64,000 nucleotides of DNA from Pseudomonadota bacterium (GTDB taxonomy: Bacteria; Pseudomonadota; Gammaproteobacteria; Burkholderiales; Burkholderiaceae_C), in NCBI GenBank assembly GCA_020161775.1, contig JAIUOW010000014.1:62001-126000 (forward strand), read 5' to 3'. Of this stretch, positions 44,793 to 53,381 are shown piece by piece; the first letter of the stretch is position 1; every line of letters starts with the position of its first letter. The position numbers and the translations under genes are program-made. The notes beneath the pieces are model-generated. The model ran no database searches and was not told the origin of the DNA. It saw only the letters and a program-made list of their open reading frames with translations.

Positions 44793-45684
44793 GGGACGCA
44801 ACCCATTCGCGGGCAAAGGCGGCCAGGCTGGCCATCTGCGCCAGGCAATGGCGCCCGCAGGCGCCTTCCAGCGGGTAAGCGTAGCGCAGCAGCAGCTCGC
44901 CGCTGGCAGGGTCGCGGCTGAACGCCGCCCCATGCGGCTGGCCCGCCAGCGCGAAGTTGGCCTCCATCATGGCCAGGGCCTCGGCCTGGGCCTGCTCGCC
45001 CGGTTCACGCCGGCCCAGCGGCACGCCCACCAGCGCCACGTGCGGGCGCAGCCGCGGCAAATGGGCCATGACGACCTCCACCTCCTGGAACTGCAACGCG
45101 AAGGAAAACGCCCCGGTGTCCGGCGGGCCGGGCTGAGCGGGTTGACCCACTACGTCGCACAGCGCCAGGTACAGGTCGCGAAAGCGCCATGCCGCGTCCA
45201 GCGCCGCATCGGTGTCGTGCAGCACCCCGCGCGCGCCGCCCCGGCCCGGCGACAGCAGCTCGGGATGGACGACGCGGTGGCGTTGCCAGTGCAGCACCAC
45301 GTCCGCCATGTGGGTGGCACGCTGGTAGGCGCTCAGCGGCGTCATGTCCTGCAGCGGGCAGGGCCACAGCATCACGACGTCGCCAGTCAGCGGGTTGCGC
45401 GCAAAGCGGGGCGAGTCCAGGTCGGGCAGCACGGAGTTTGCGTCCAGCAATGCCAGCCATGCGGCCGCGGCGTCGCCGTCATGATGGATGGGCGTTTCCA
45501 TCGGCGCCGTGAGGACGGCCTGCGACGTGCCGGCTGCTGGCATGCAGACCGCCGTGATCGCCACGCCGCGAAGGTCCATGGTTGCGGCCTGTGCGTGTGG
45601 GCCCCGCATGACGGCCTGTGGCGCCCCGGTGCCCGCCAGCTCGGCAATGCTGTCGCACAGGTCCTGAAAGCCGCTCAGGGGCAT
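44743..45684 (-). CDS. Tandem CesT-like protein (two chaperone-like units), orphan
   Basis: 313 residues from MPLSGFQDLCDSIAELAG. It reads as two units of class I type III chaperone layout. Unit 1 (about 1-150) has an N-terminal helix, beta segments, AAWLALLDANSVLPDLDSPRFARNPLTGDVVMLWPCPLQ, and a helix ending VVLHWQ. Unit 2 (about 185-310) has FRDLYLALCDVVGQ, FSFALQFQEVEVVMAHLP, ALAMMEANFALAGQPHGAAFSRDPASGELLLRYAYPLEG and LAAFAREWV. The pattern LLxxN...FxxxPxxGxxxLxxPL...W is shared. No type III apparatus is nearby. It overlaps a 102-aa gene by 10 bp. The call rests on pattern resemblance and needs a profile search. Confidence 0.6.
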   Translation of the reverse strand: MPLSGFQDLCDSIAELAGTGAPQAVMRGPHAQAATMDLRGVAITAVCMPAAGTSQAVLTAPMETPIHHDGDAAAAWLALLDANSVLPDLDSPRFARNPLTGDVVMLWPCPLQDMTPLSAYQRATHMADVVLHWQRHRVVHPELLSPGRGGARGVLHDTDAALDAAWRFRDLYLALCDVVGQPAQPGPPDTGAFSFALQFQEVEVVMAHLPRLRPHVALVGVPLGRREPGEQAQAEALAMMEANFALAGQPHGAAFSRDPASGELLLRYAYPLEGACGRHCLAQMASLAAFAREWVASLTPPRSATPRLDPVHA

Positions 45685-45983
45685 GCGGGCTCCCCCGCGA
45701 ACAGCCGGGCCAGGCCGGCAGCACGCGCGGAGTGCGCCACCAGTACCGGCAGGTCGGCAGGCGTGCCGGCGCCGTCCAGGGCCTGGCTGATCCGCCCACC
45801 CAGCTGCGTCCAACCGGCAGCACCGTCGCCCAGGCCTGGTAGCTCGCCGGACTGCATGGCCATGGCCTGCGCCACATCGGTACCCGGCTCGGCCTGTGCG
45901 TTGGCGGCGCGGCCGCCGCGCGCCACGTGTGCAAGGGCTGCGCCATGTGCGGCAAAGTCGGGGGGCGGGACGGGAATTCGCAT
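45675..45983 (-). CDS. Unrecognised 102-aa protein upstream of the tandem CesT-like gene
   Basis: 102 residues starting MRIPVPPPDFAAHGAALAHVARGGRAAN. It is Ala/Gly-rich and soluble with no signal peptide; a helical central region (DVAQAMAMQSGELPGLG ... GGRISQALDGAG) leads to a C-terminal helix (LVAHSARAAGLARLFAG). Its stop overlaps the start of the tandem CesT-like gene, so the two form one unit. By analogy it might be a secreted substrate or a component handled by that chaperone; this is inference. The start codon lies in a 7-bp inverted repeat (45980-45986 with 46002-46008). Confidence 0.5.
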   Translation of the reverse strand: MRIPVPPPDFAAHGAALAHVARGGRAANAQAEPGTDVAQAMAMQSGELPGLGDGAAGWTQLGGRISQALDGAGTPADLPVLVAHSARAAGLARLFAGEPACP

Positions 45984-46054
45984 GGAGGCATCCGGTTCGC
46001 TTCCATGCTAGGAACGCGCCTGGCGGCGCACAACATACCGACGTCTCGCGGATC

Positions 46055-49000
46055 TCAGGCCGCCGCGTGCAGCGCCGGCGGCAGCGAATCGTCCTGCAGG
46101 GTAAAGAAGAAGGTGGCGCCGCCTTCGGGGCCCGAATACGCCCAGACACGGCCTTGGTGGCGGTCAATGATGCGCTTGACCGTGGCCAGGCCAATGCCGG
46201 TGCCGGGAAATTCGCGCTCCGTATGCAGGCGCTGGAATGCGCCGAACAGCTTGGCGGCATAGGCCATGTCAAAGCCGGCGCCGTTGTCGCGCACGAAGTA
46301 GGCGCCGCCCGCATCGCGCCCAAAGCTGATTTCGGCCAGCGGCTTGTGCGAGGAGAACTTCCAGGCGTTGGCCAGCAGGTTCTGCATCACGATGCGGATC
46401 AACCGGGGGTCGGCCTGCACGCGCAGGCCGGGCTCAACCTGCAGGCGGACCTGGCGCAAGGGCTCGCGAGCCTGCAGCTCGTGCAGCACCTCGTGCGCCA
46501 TGGCGCTCAGGTCCACTTCGCGGTAGTGCATCTGGGCGCGCGACACCTGGGCCAGCGACAGCAGGTCCTCGATCAGCTCGCTCATGCGGCCCACGCCGGC
46601 CTCGATGCGATTCATATAGTGGCGCGCCCGCTCGCCCTGGGCATCACCCAGCTCGCGCCGCAGCAGCTTGGTAAACCCGTCCATGGCCTGCAGCGGCGCG
46701 CGCAGGTCGTGCGAGACGGAATAGGAAAACGCCTCCAGTTCCTCGTTGGACCGCTTGAGCGCCTCTTCGTAGGCCTTCAGCTCGGTGATGTCAGCGTCGA
46801 TGCCGACCCAGAAGCTCACCTGGCCAGCAGCGTCCAGCACCGGCACGGCGCGGTAAGACATCGTGTGGTAACGCCCGTCGTAACCGCGCAGGCGCCGCAC
46901 GCCGCGGAAGGGGGCGCCGGCAGCCTGGTTGCGTTGCCAGTTGGTAATCGTCTCCTCGCGGTCGTCCGGATGCAACCGATCGACCCAGCTGGCGCCCAGG
47001 CCTTCGGGCGGCTGACAACCCGTCAGTTCGTACCAGTGGCGGTTGATGTAGGTCACACGGCCCTCGGTGTCGGCCGTCCACACCACCTGCGGCGCCTGCT
47101 CGGCCAGCGCGCGAAACAGCGCCTCCTGGCGCGTCAGCTCGGCGGTGCGCTGCGCAATGCGCGCCTCCAGGTCCACGTTCAGGCTGCGCACCTCTTCAAT
47201 CAGGCGAGCCTTCTCGATGGCCGTCGTGGCCAGGTGCGCCAGCTCGATCGCCACGTATTCGTCCTGCCGGGAGAATTCGCCCTCGTACCGGTCCGACAGC
47301 TGCAGCACGCCCATGTTGCGGCCGTCCGAGGCGATCAGCGGCACCGCCAGCCAGCCGTTCATCGGCGGATGGTTCGCCGCATGCGCGCCAAACCCGCGCC
47401 AGCGCGGATGCGCGAGCAACTGCGCCTGCGTCATGCGAACGGGCTTGTTGGTCTCGCACACCATGGCATAGATGCCGCCACCGTCAGGCATGGGCAGCTC
47501 CCGGTTCTTCCATGGGTCGTACTTTTCGGACAGCGAAAAGGCGTGAACGAAATGTCCCTGCTCCATGTCGCTGCTGATGCTGATCACCGCCTGGTGCGCA
47601 CACACCACGCCACGGGCCTGCTCCACCACTTCCTGCAAGGTCGCCTGCAGGCTGGCCTGCTGCGTGATGACCTGCGCGGCATCGGCGGCGCGCTGCAGCG
47701 TGTAGACATGCTCCTGCACCTCGGCCTCGGCGCGCCTGCGCGCGCTGACGTCACGCTCCACCGCAATGAAGTGCGTCAGCTTGCCGCCGTCGTCAAACAG
47801 CGGCGCGATGTCAATTTCAACCCAGTACGGCTCGCCCGCCCGGTTGTGGTTGATGATTTCCTCGCGCACGGGCTGGCGCCGCGCGAGGGCGTCGCGGATG
47901 CGCGCGAGCGCAATGCGGTCAGTGTCCGGCCCCTGCAGCACGCGCGGCGATTTGCCCACCAGCTCGCTGGCACGGTAGCCCGTCATACGTTCCACGGCGT
48001 CGTTGGCATAGACGATGCGCGGCCCCGGTGCGTCCAGCGGATCGGCCTCGGTGATGATCACCACGTCGTTGAGCCGGCTGACCGCGTTGCGCAGCAGGAG
48101 CAGCTCGGCCTGGGCCTGCTTGCGCGCCGTGATGTCCTGCACCACGCCGGCCCGGCGCACGGGCATGCCCGCGTCGTCGTGGTACACCCGGCCCATCTGG
48201 TGCATCCACCGCACTTCGCCGTCCGGGCGGACGATACGGTATTCCATCTCCAGCGAGGTTCCGTGACGAATGGCTTCCTTGCGCCGCTGCAGGAAAGCCG
48301 CGCGGTCGTCGGGGTGCATGGACTGCATCATCGAATCAATCCGCCCGTCGAAGCTGCCGGGCGCCACGCCAAACAGGGTGTACACCTCGTCTGACCACCA
48401 CAGCAGGTTGGTGGACAGGTCCAGCTCCCAATTGCCGATGCGCCCGATCTCCTGTGCCTCCAGCAGCCGGTGCTGGGCCTGGCGCAGATCCGCCAGGCTG
48501 CGGGCCTGATCCAGCTGGAGCTGGCGCATGCCGGTGATGTCGGCCATCATCACCAGCGCACCCACGATCTCGGCGCCATTGCGCATGGGCCGGTAGCTGC
48601 AACGCAGCACGCGGCCCTCGGGTACCTTGGCGTTGCGGATCTCGATGTCCAGGTCGCGTCCGCTTTCACCGCGCAGCGCGCGCGGCAGCGGCAGGTCCGC
48701 GGTGGGCACATGCTGGTCTGTGCCGGGCAGGTACACGCCATAGTGCGCCGACCATGTTTCCTGCGCGGGCAGCGTCGGCTCCAGGTCAAACAGCTGCATG
48801 GAAGGCTCGTTCTTGAGCAGCACGCGGCCCTTGCTGTCCACCGCCACCAGCACCTCCTGCATGCTGTTGAGCACCAGGTCCAGCGTGGCATAAGCCTGGC
48901 GGCTGTGGGCCAGCTCGGTTTCCAGCGACTGCTCGCGCAGTTGCAGCGACTCCGCCATGAGGTTGAAGCCGTTGGCAATGCGTGCAAATTCGTTGGTCGC

Positions 49001-50038
49001 GCGCGGCGCCTGTACCGCCAGCCGCGTGTCCAGCTTGCCGCGGCTGATGCGCTGCGTGGCCGCCAGGATCTGGCGGGCCGGGCCGGCAATGATGGCGCCG
49101 CCCACCAGCCAGGCCGCCAGGCTGCCCAGCAGCGCCACCATCGACACCAGCAACAGCTCGCGCGCCAGCCATTCACGCCCGGGCGCAACCACCTGGTCGC
49201 GGTCGATGTTGACCAGCACGAAAAGGCTGCCCTGCGCCGCGCCGCGCCCGGGCATGAGGGCGAACAGACGCATGTTGCCTTGCGCGTCCAGCCCCTCGCC
49301 CATCAACGGCTGGCCCGCACGGACGGCGTCCTTCAACGCCTGGCTGGCGACGGTGCGGCCTACCGGGAACTGCGAATTGCTGGTTGCCAGCACGGTGGCG
49401 TTGCGGTCCAGCACCGCCATGCGTGCGCCGGGCGGCAGCTGCACGCCTTCCAGCGAGCGTGCCAGCTCCCGCAGGTTCATGGCAGCAAAAGCAACCGCCT
49501 GGACCTGGTTGTCTGCATCCAGCAGCGGCATGGCAAAGGTAATCACCGGCACCCGTGACAGGCGGCCTTCCTGGTATTCGCTGATGGTGAACTTCCGGTT
49601 CGCCAGGACCTCCCGGAAATACGCGCGGTCGCTCACATTGGTCTTGCTCTTGCTGTCCAGCGCGTTGCAACGCGTGTAGCCGTCGGCCCCCGTCAGGCCC
49701 AGGTTGGCGTAAGCCGGAAAGCGCCCCTTGAACCGGTCAAAGTAGGCGTCACAGCGGAAGTTCTTGCCGTCGTACAGGTCAGGCAGGTTGACCATGGCCG
49801 TCAACAGCAGCCGGGAGGACTCCGCCACGCGCTCCTGGTTGGCCGCGGCCAGTGACGCGGCCAGCTCCAGGCTGGCGCGGGTGCGCGCCAGCTCCAGGTC
49901 GGCCTGGCTCGCGGCACGGTAGAGCGAGAACATCAAAAGCGGCGCGATTGCCGCGATCACCAGCAACACCAGCCGCGCGCGCAGGCCGAAGCTGCTGGCC
50001 CAGGCGGCAGTGGATTGAAGGAGGGACGCCGGGTTCAC
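46055..50038 (-). CDS. Hybrid-less multi-PAS/GAF sensor histidine kinase with Cache-type sensor domain
   Basis: 1327 residues. Order: a membrane segment (LVLLVIAAIAPLLMFSLY, about 22-40), a double-Cache-like periplasmic domain (about 45-285), a second membrane segment (LLLVSMVALLGSLAAWLVGGAIIA), HAMP, then PAS units around 390-510, 530-650 and 655-780, a GAF domain (about 795-945), and another PAS (about 965-1090). The kinase core has SVSHDLRAPLQ with phospho-His about 1110, NLLANAWKFS, DNGAGFDMAYAAKLF and GTGIGLATVKRI. It has no receiver domain. A response regulator gene lies 63 bp upstream in the same direction. Signal unknown. Confidence 0.93.
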   Translation of the reverse strand: MNPASLLQSTAAWASSFGLRARLVLLVIAAIAPLLMFSLYRAASQADLELARTRASLELAASLAAANQERVAESSRLLLTAMVNLPDLYDGKNFRCDAYFDRFKGRFPAYANLGLTGADGYTRCNALDSKSKTNVSDRAYFREVLANRKFTISEYQEGRLSRVPVITFAMPLLDADNQVQAVAFAAMNLRELARSLEGVQLPPGARMAVLDRNATVLATSNSQFPVGRTVASQALKDAVRAGQPLMGEGLDAQGNMRLFALMPGRGAAQGSLFVLVNIDRDQVVAPGREWLARELLLVSMVALLGSLAAWLVGGAIIAGPARQILAATQRISRGKLDTRLAVQAPRATNEFARIANGFNLMAESLQLREQSLETELAHSRQAYATLDLVLNSMQEVLVAVDSKGRVLLKNEPSMQLFDLEPTLPAQETWSAHYGVYLPGTDQHVPTADLPLPRALRGESGRDLDIEIRNAKVPEGRVLRCSYRPMRNGAEIVGALVMMADITGMRQLQLDQARSLADLRQAQHRLLEAQEIGRIGNWELDLSTNLLWWSDEVYTLFGVAPGSFDGRIDSMMQSMHPDDRAAFLQRRKEAIRHGTSLEMEYRIVRPDGEVRWMHQMGRVYHDDAGMPVRRAGVVQDITARKQAQAELLLLRNAVSRLNDVVIITEADPLDAPGPRIVYANDAVERMTGYRASELVGKSPRVLQGPDTDRIALARIRDALARRQPVREEIINHNRAGEPYWVEIDIAPLFDDGGKLTHFIAVERDVSARRRAEAEVQEHVYTLQRAADAAQVITQQASLQATLQEVVEQARGVVCAHQAVISISSDMEQGHFVHAFSLSEKYDPWKNRELPMPDGGGIYAMVCETNKPVRMTQAQLLAHPRWRGFGAHAANHPPMNGWLAVPLIASDGRNMGVLQLSDRYEGEFSRQDEYVAIELAHLATTAIEKARLIEEVRSLNVDLEARIAQRTAELTRQEALFRALAEQAPQVVWTADTEGRVTYINRHWYELTGCQPPEGLGASWVDRLHPDDREETITNWQRNQAAGAPFRGVRRLRGYDGRYHTMSYRAVPVLDAAGQVSFWVGIDADITELKAYEEALKRSNEELEAFSYSVSHDLRAPLQAMDGFTKLLRRELGDAQGERARHYMNRIEAGVGRMSELIEDLLSLAQVSRAQMHYREVDLSAMAHEVLHELQAREPLRQVRLQVEPGLRVQADPRLIRIVMQNLLANAWKFSSHKPLAEISFGRDAGGAYFVRDNGAGFDMAYAAKLFGAFQRLHTEREFPGTGIGLATVKRIIDRHQGRVWAYSGPEGGATFFFTLQDDSLPPALHAAA

Positions 50039-50101
50039 CGGGCCAGTTTACGCCCGGGTCAATGGCCACCCAATAGGTTTTGACCCCGGGTTTGCCGGGG
50101 T

Positions 50102-50536
50102 TCAGGCCGCTTCGTTGACGCTGAGCCAATACACCTGCAGTTTGGCCAGTTGATCGGTAAACCGGTCAAAGTCCACCGGCTTGCGCACGAAGCTGTTGGC
50201 GCCGCAGCGGTAGCTGGCCTGAATGTCCTCTTGCTCGCTGGAAGAGCTGAGCACCACGACCGGGATGGTGTCGGTGCGCGGATCGGCACGCATGCGCTGC
50301 AGGACTTCATGACCCGACAGCTTGGGCAGCTTCAGGTCCAGCAGCACCAGGGCAGGCTGGTCGTGCACATCGCGGTGCGTGTACGCACCCTGCGCAAACA
50401 GGTAGTCCAGCGCCTGCACCCCATCGGTGGCAACCGCAATATCGCCCACCAGACCGCTTTCACGCAAGGTCAGCGTGGTGAACTCCAGGTGATCAGGGTT
50501 GTCCTCAACGACAAGGACGTTTTTCTTGTAGTGCAT
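50102..50536 (-). CDS. Single-domain response regulator
   Basis: 144 residues from MHYKKNVLVVEDNPDHLEFTTLTLRESG. It is CheY-like with the acidic pair in VVEDN, phospho-acceptor Asp in LVLLDLKLPKLSGHEVL, Thr/Ser in VVVLSSSSEQEDI and Lys in FVRKPVDFDRF. It is of the Rcp1 type (receiver only) commonly paired with phytochrome-like PAS kinases. The histidine kinase gene follows on the same strand, so they are probable partners. Confidence 0.95.
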   Translation of the reverse strand: MHYKKNVLVVEDNPDHLEFTTLTLRESGLVGDIAVATDGVQALDYLFAQGAYTHRDVHDQPALVLLDLKLPKLSGHEVLQRMRADPRTDTIPVVVLSSSSEQEDIQASYRCGANSFVRKPVDFDRFTDQLAKLQVYWLSVNEAA

Positions 50537-50601
50537 TGCGGGCTTGGGGTACGTACTCCCGCATCTTACCAATCGCGCAACAATTTGTAACCCGTTTGAG
50601 G

Positions 50602-51507
50602 CTACCAGGGCGGCACCGGGTCGTCGCGCAGTTCATTGCGCAGGCTTGCGTAGTCGGGCATCACCGTGGCCACCGTGTCCCAGAAGCGCGGGCTGTGGTC
50701 CATCACGCGCAGGTGGCTCAGCTCGTGAGCCACCACGTAGTCGATCACCGACTGGCGCAGATGGATCAGCCGCCAGTTCAGGCGGATGGCGCCGTCGGCG
50801 CTGGCGCTGCCCCAGCGCGTGCCCGCGCTGGACAGGCTGAGCTTGCGCCAGCGCACGCCCAGCAGCGGGGCAAAGTGGTCCAGCCGCTCGGTGAACAGGC
50901 GCCTGGCCTGGCGCATCAGCCAGGCTTGTACTGCGTCCCGGATCTGTTCGGGCTTGGCATGCTGCGGCAAGCCCACATGCAGCGTCAGGCGCGGCACGCC
51001 GGGCAACGCATCGGCATCGCTGTTGAGCACGGCGCCCACGGCGTCAAATCCATGCCGAGGGTCCAGCACCACGATCACGCTCTGGCCCAGGAACGGGATG
51101 GTCGTGCCGTCCTTCCATTCAATGCGGGCGGAGTCCAGCCGCTGGCGGCGCTCCTGCATTTCGTCCAGCTTCTTCACGATCCAGCCGGATTTTTCGCGCA
51201 CGGCCGCGTCGATCTCATACAACGGCACCCATTTGGGCGCGCTCACCACCAGCCCGTCGGGCCCGACCACAAAGCCGATGGTGCGCCGCTTGCCCCGGCG
51301 GAATTCATAGGCCACATGGGTGCTGCCCAGCAGCGCTTCGCGGTTGGCACGGGGGTGACGAAAACTGGCAGGCACCAGCACCTGTTGCAGCGTCTGCGCG
51401 GGCTGCGACGGGCCGGTGAAGGCCGGCGCGGCAACGGCAGGGGCAGGTGGCGGCGCGGGGGGCTGCGGATCGAACAGGTCGAGGGTGAACTGGAGGAGCC
51501 GCTGCAT
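50602..51507 (-). CDS. YgjP/SprT-like metallopeptidase (DUF45)
   Basis: 301 residues. The C-terminal half has DYVVAHELSHLRVMDHSPRFWDTVATVMPDY, the HExxH zinc-peptidase motif and third ligand of the YgjP/M48-like DUF45 family. The centre VGLPQHAKPEQIRDAVQAWLMRQARRLF and KLSLSSAGTRWGSASADGAIRLNWRLIH are family typical. The N-terminal extension ([14 protein letters not shown]) is low-complexity. Substrate unknown. Eleven bases separate it from plsC upstream. Confidence 0.9.
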   Translation of the reverse strand: MQRLLQFTLDLFDPQPPAPPPAPAVAAPAFTGPSQPAQTLQQVLVPASFRHPRANREALLGSTHVAYEFRRGKRRTIGFVVGPDGLVVSAPKWVPLYEIDAAVREKSGWIVKKLDEMQERRQRLDSARIEWKDGTTIPFLGQSVIVVLDPRHGFDAVGAVLNSDADALPGVPRLTLHVGLPQHAKPEQIRDAVQAWLMRQARRLFTERLDHFAPLLGVRWRKLSLSSAGTRWGSASADGAIRLNWRLIHLRQSVIDYVVAHELSHLRVMDHSPRFWDTVATVMPDYASLRNELRDDPVPPW

Positions 51508-51518
51508 GGACGGCGAGT

Positions 51519-52253
51519 TTACCGGTAGGCCTCGGGATCGAGCCGGCGCATTTCGGATTCGATCCAGGCTTCGACCTCGCGCATCAGCTCGTCAGGCTCG
51601 CGCCCGGCGCTGGGGATGGGCTTGCCAATCGACACGTCCACCACGCCGGGCAGCTTGACGAAGGCCTTGCGCGGCCAGCATTTCGCGGACGTCACCGCAA
51701 TGGGGATCACGGGCGCGCCGGTTTCCACCGCCAGCCGCGTGCCACCGCTCTTGTAGGTGCCTTTTTGCCCACGCGGTATGCGCGTGCCTTCGGGGAACAT
51801 GATGACCCAGATGCCCTGGGCCAGCAGGCGCTTGCCCTGCTCCACCACCTTGTTGAAGGCCTGGGCACGCTGGCTGCGGTCGATGTGGATCATGTCCATG
51901 CGGCCCATGGCCCAGCCGAAAAACGGCACGTAGATGAGCTCTTTCTTGAACACGTAGGCCAGCGGGTGCGGCATGAGCGTTGGCATCAGGAAGGTCTCGA
52001 ACGTGGACTGGTGCTTGACCAGCAGGATGGCCGGGCTGGTCTTGCCCTGGGGCAGGTTGTCCATGCCGCTCACGCGCACCTGGATGCCGCACAGGATGCG
52101 CGCGCCGGCGATCTGCCAGCGCAGCCAGCGCGCGGCCTTCCAGTACATCTGCTCGCCGTTGGCCCACAACGAGGCGGTGACCATCCAGATGCCCCAGGGA
52201 ATCACGGTCACCAGCATCAGCAGGGCGTGCAAAACGGAACGGATGAATGCCAT
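51519..52253 (-). CDS. plsC: 1-acyl-sn-glycerol-3-phosphate acyltransferase
   Basis: 244 residues from MAFIRSVLHALLMLVTVIPWGIWMVTASL, a membrane-anchored N-terminus. It acylates lysophosphatidate to phosphatidate. The acyltransferase motifs are LLVKHQSTFETFLMP (motif I), MDMIHIDRSQ (motif II), IMFPEGTRIPRGQKGTYKSGG (motif III, EGTR) and APVIPIAVTSAKC (motif IV). In motif I the usual HxxxxD is H-QSTF-E, an Asp to Glu change; the rest is intact. It follows gmhB. Confidence 0.92.
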   Translation of the reverse strand: MAFIRSVLHALLMLVTVIPWGIWMVTASLWANGEQMYWKAARWLRWQIAGARILCGIQVRVSGMDNLPQGKTSPAILLVKHQSTFETFLMPTLMPHPLAYVFKKELIYVPFFGWAMGRMDMIHIDRSQRAQAFNKVVEQGKRLLAQGIWVIMFPEGTRIPRGQKGTYKSGGTRLAVETGAPVIPIAVTSAKCWPRKAFVKLPGVVDVSIGKPIPSAGREPDELMREVEAWIESEMRRLDPEAYR

Positions 52254-52275
52254 GGCGATAACGGAAAAAGGGGGA

Positions 52276-52845
52276 CTAGATCGCGATTTTGGGAAGGACG
52301 GCCCGTGCCAGCAGCGCATCGGCAAAGGCCGCCAGGCTGTCGTGCACCACGGTGCCGGGCGGGAAGGTACCAGGCAGCGGCACGCCGCGGTACTGCGCGC
52401 CCTTGCCGGTCAGCACCAGGTGAGGCTCGCAGCCCACCAGGGCGCCGGCCTGCACGTCACGCAGGCTGTCGCCCACGCAGGGCACGCCCTTGAGGTCGAT
52501 GCCGTAGCGCTCGCCCACCTGCTCGAACAGGCCGGGCAATGGCTTGCGGCAGGTGCAGGCTTCCTCGGGGCTGTGCGGGCAATAGAACACGGCGTCAATG
52601 CGCCCGCCGTGCGCCGCCAGCAGCTTGTGCATCTTGGCATGCATGGCGTTGAGCGACGCCACGTCAAACAGCCCCCGGCCCAGGCCCGACTGGTTGGACA
52701 CCACCACGACGTGCCAGCCGGCATGGTTCAGCTTCGCAATCGCCTCCAGCGAGCCGGGCAGCGGCAGCCATTCATCAGCCGTCTTGACGAAGTCATCGCT
52801 GTCGGCGTTGATGGTGCCGTCGCGGTCGAGGATGACGAGTTTCAT
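52276..52845 (-). CDS. gmhB: D-glycero-beta-D-manno-heptose 1,7-bisphosphate 7-phosphatase
   Basis: 189 residues, HAD-superfamily. Motif I is LVILDRDGTINADSDDF (nucleophile Asp), then VVVVSNQSGLGRGLF, and the zinc site CPHSPEEACTCRKPLPGLF typical of GmhB, then CVGDSLRDVQAGALVGCEP. It makes heptose-1-phosphate for LPS core. Its start overlaps the stop of the preceding nucleotidyltransferase-like gene by ATGA. Confidence 0.95.
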   Translation of the reverse strand: MKLVILDRDGTINADSDDFVKTADEWLPLPGSLEAIAKLNHAGWHVVVVSNQSGLGRGLFDVASLNAMHAKMHKLLAAHGGRIDAVFYCPHSPEEACTCRKPLPGLFEQVGERYGIDLKGVPCVGDSLRDVQAGALVGCEPHLVLTGKGAQYRGVPLPGTFPPGTVVHDSLAAFADALLARAVLPKIAI

Positions 52846-53381
52846 GGGGTTCCCAGCTCCTGGCTCTCAACAGCTCGCCGCTGCGCCCATGCGACGATGG
52901 CGTCTACCGGATGGGACTGCGGGTCAAGCTGGCGAATCCGATCAATCAGGACGTCGATTTTGACGTGCCCGTTTCGAAGCAACTCACCAACAAACTCCGC
53001 ATCTTTTTCGCGCATGGCCACGCATTTCGACACGCTGAGGTCGTGTAATTCCGGGCAAATCGCCGTAATGTCACCAAAATAGTGAAGCGATGCCCGGGAC
53101 ATCCAGTCAGCAGGCATGACAGCGGTCTCAGGCCCCACACCATCTGCGTGATAGCCAAATTCGTCATGAAACTGCGACAGGGCGCCAATCGTTCCATCGA
53201 TGAGGTCAGCTTTCTCAGGTGCGGTGGCGGGGTACAAGTCGATTTCGTCAGACAGCGTCAACCTGCCCTCAGGCCTGTCCAGAGCCAGCAGCACGGCCTG
53301 GCTGCCGACAAGAACAAACGATTTTTCGCCAGAGATGGTCGAAGCGGCGCGCAACACGTGAAGCAGTTGATCCAGCGTCAT
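52842..53381 (-). CDS. Nucleotidyltransferase-like protein (DUF6036 type)
   Basis: 179 residues. N-terminus MTLDQLLHVLRAASTISGEKSFVLVGSQAVLLALDRPEGRLTLSDEIDLYPATAPEKA has the GS...DxD pattern of minimal nucleotidyltransferases (GSQAVL, SDEIDLY), as in MNT/AbiEii-type toxin-antitoxin partners. The rest (AVMPADWMSRASLHYFGDITAICPELHDLSVSKCVAMREKDAEFVGELLRNGHV) fits DUF6036-like proteins. It overlaps the 105-aa partner before it and gmhB after it by ATGA. The toxin-antitoxin role is inference. Confidence 0.7.
   Translation of the reverse strand: MTLDQLLHVLRAASTISGEKSFVLVGSQAVLLALDRPEGRLTLSDEIDLYPATAPEKADLIDGTIGALSQFHDEFGYHADGVGPETAVMPADWMSRASLHYFGDITAICPELHDLSVSKCVAMREKDAEFVGELLRNGHVKIDVLIDRIRQLDPQSHPVDAIVAWAQRRAVESQELGTP

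Noticed and set aside
45896-48394. 832-codon plus-strand frame across the histidine kinase
   Set aside because: Antisense to the kinase, whose domain motifs are unmistakable; no ribosome binding site or domain in this frame.
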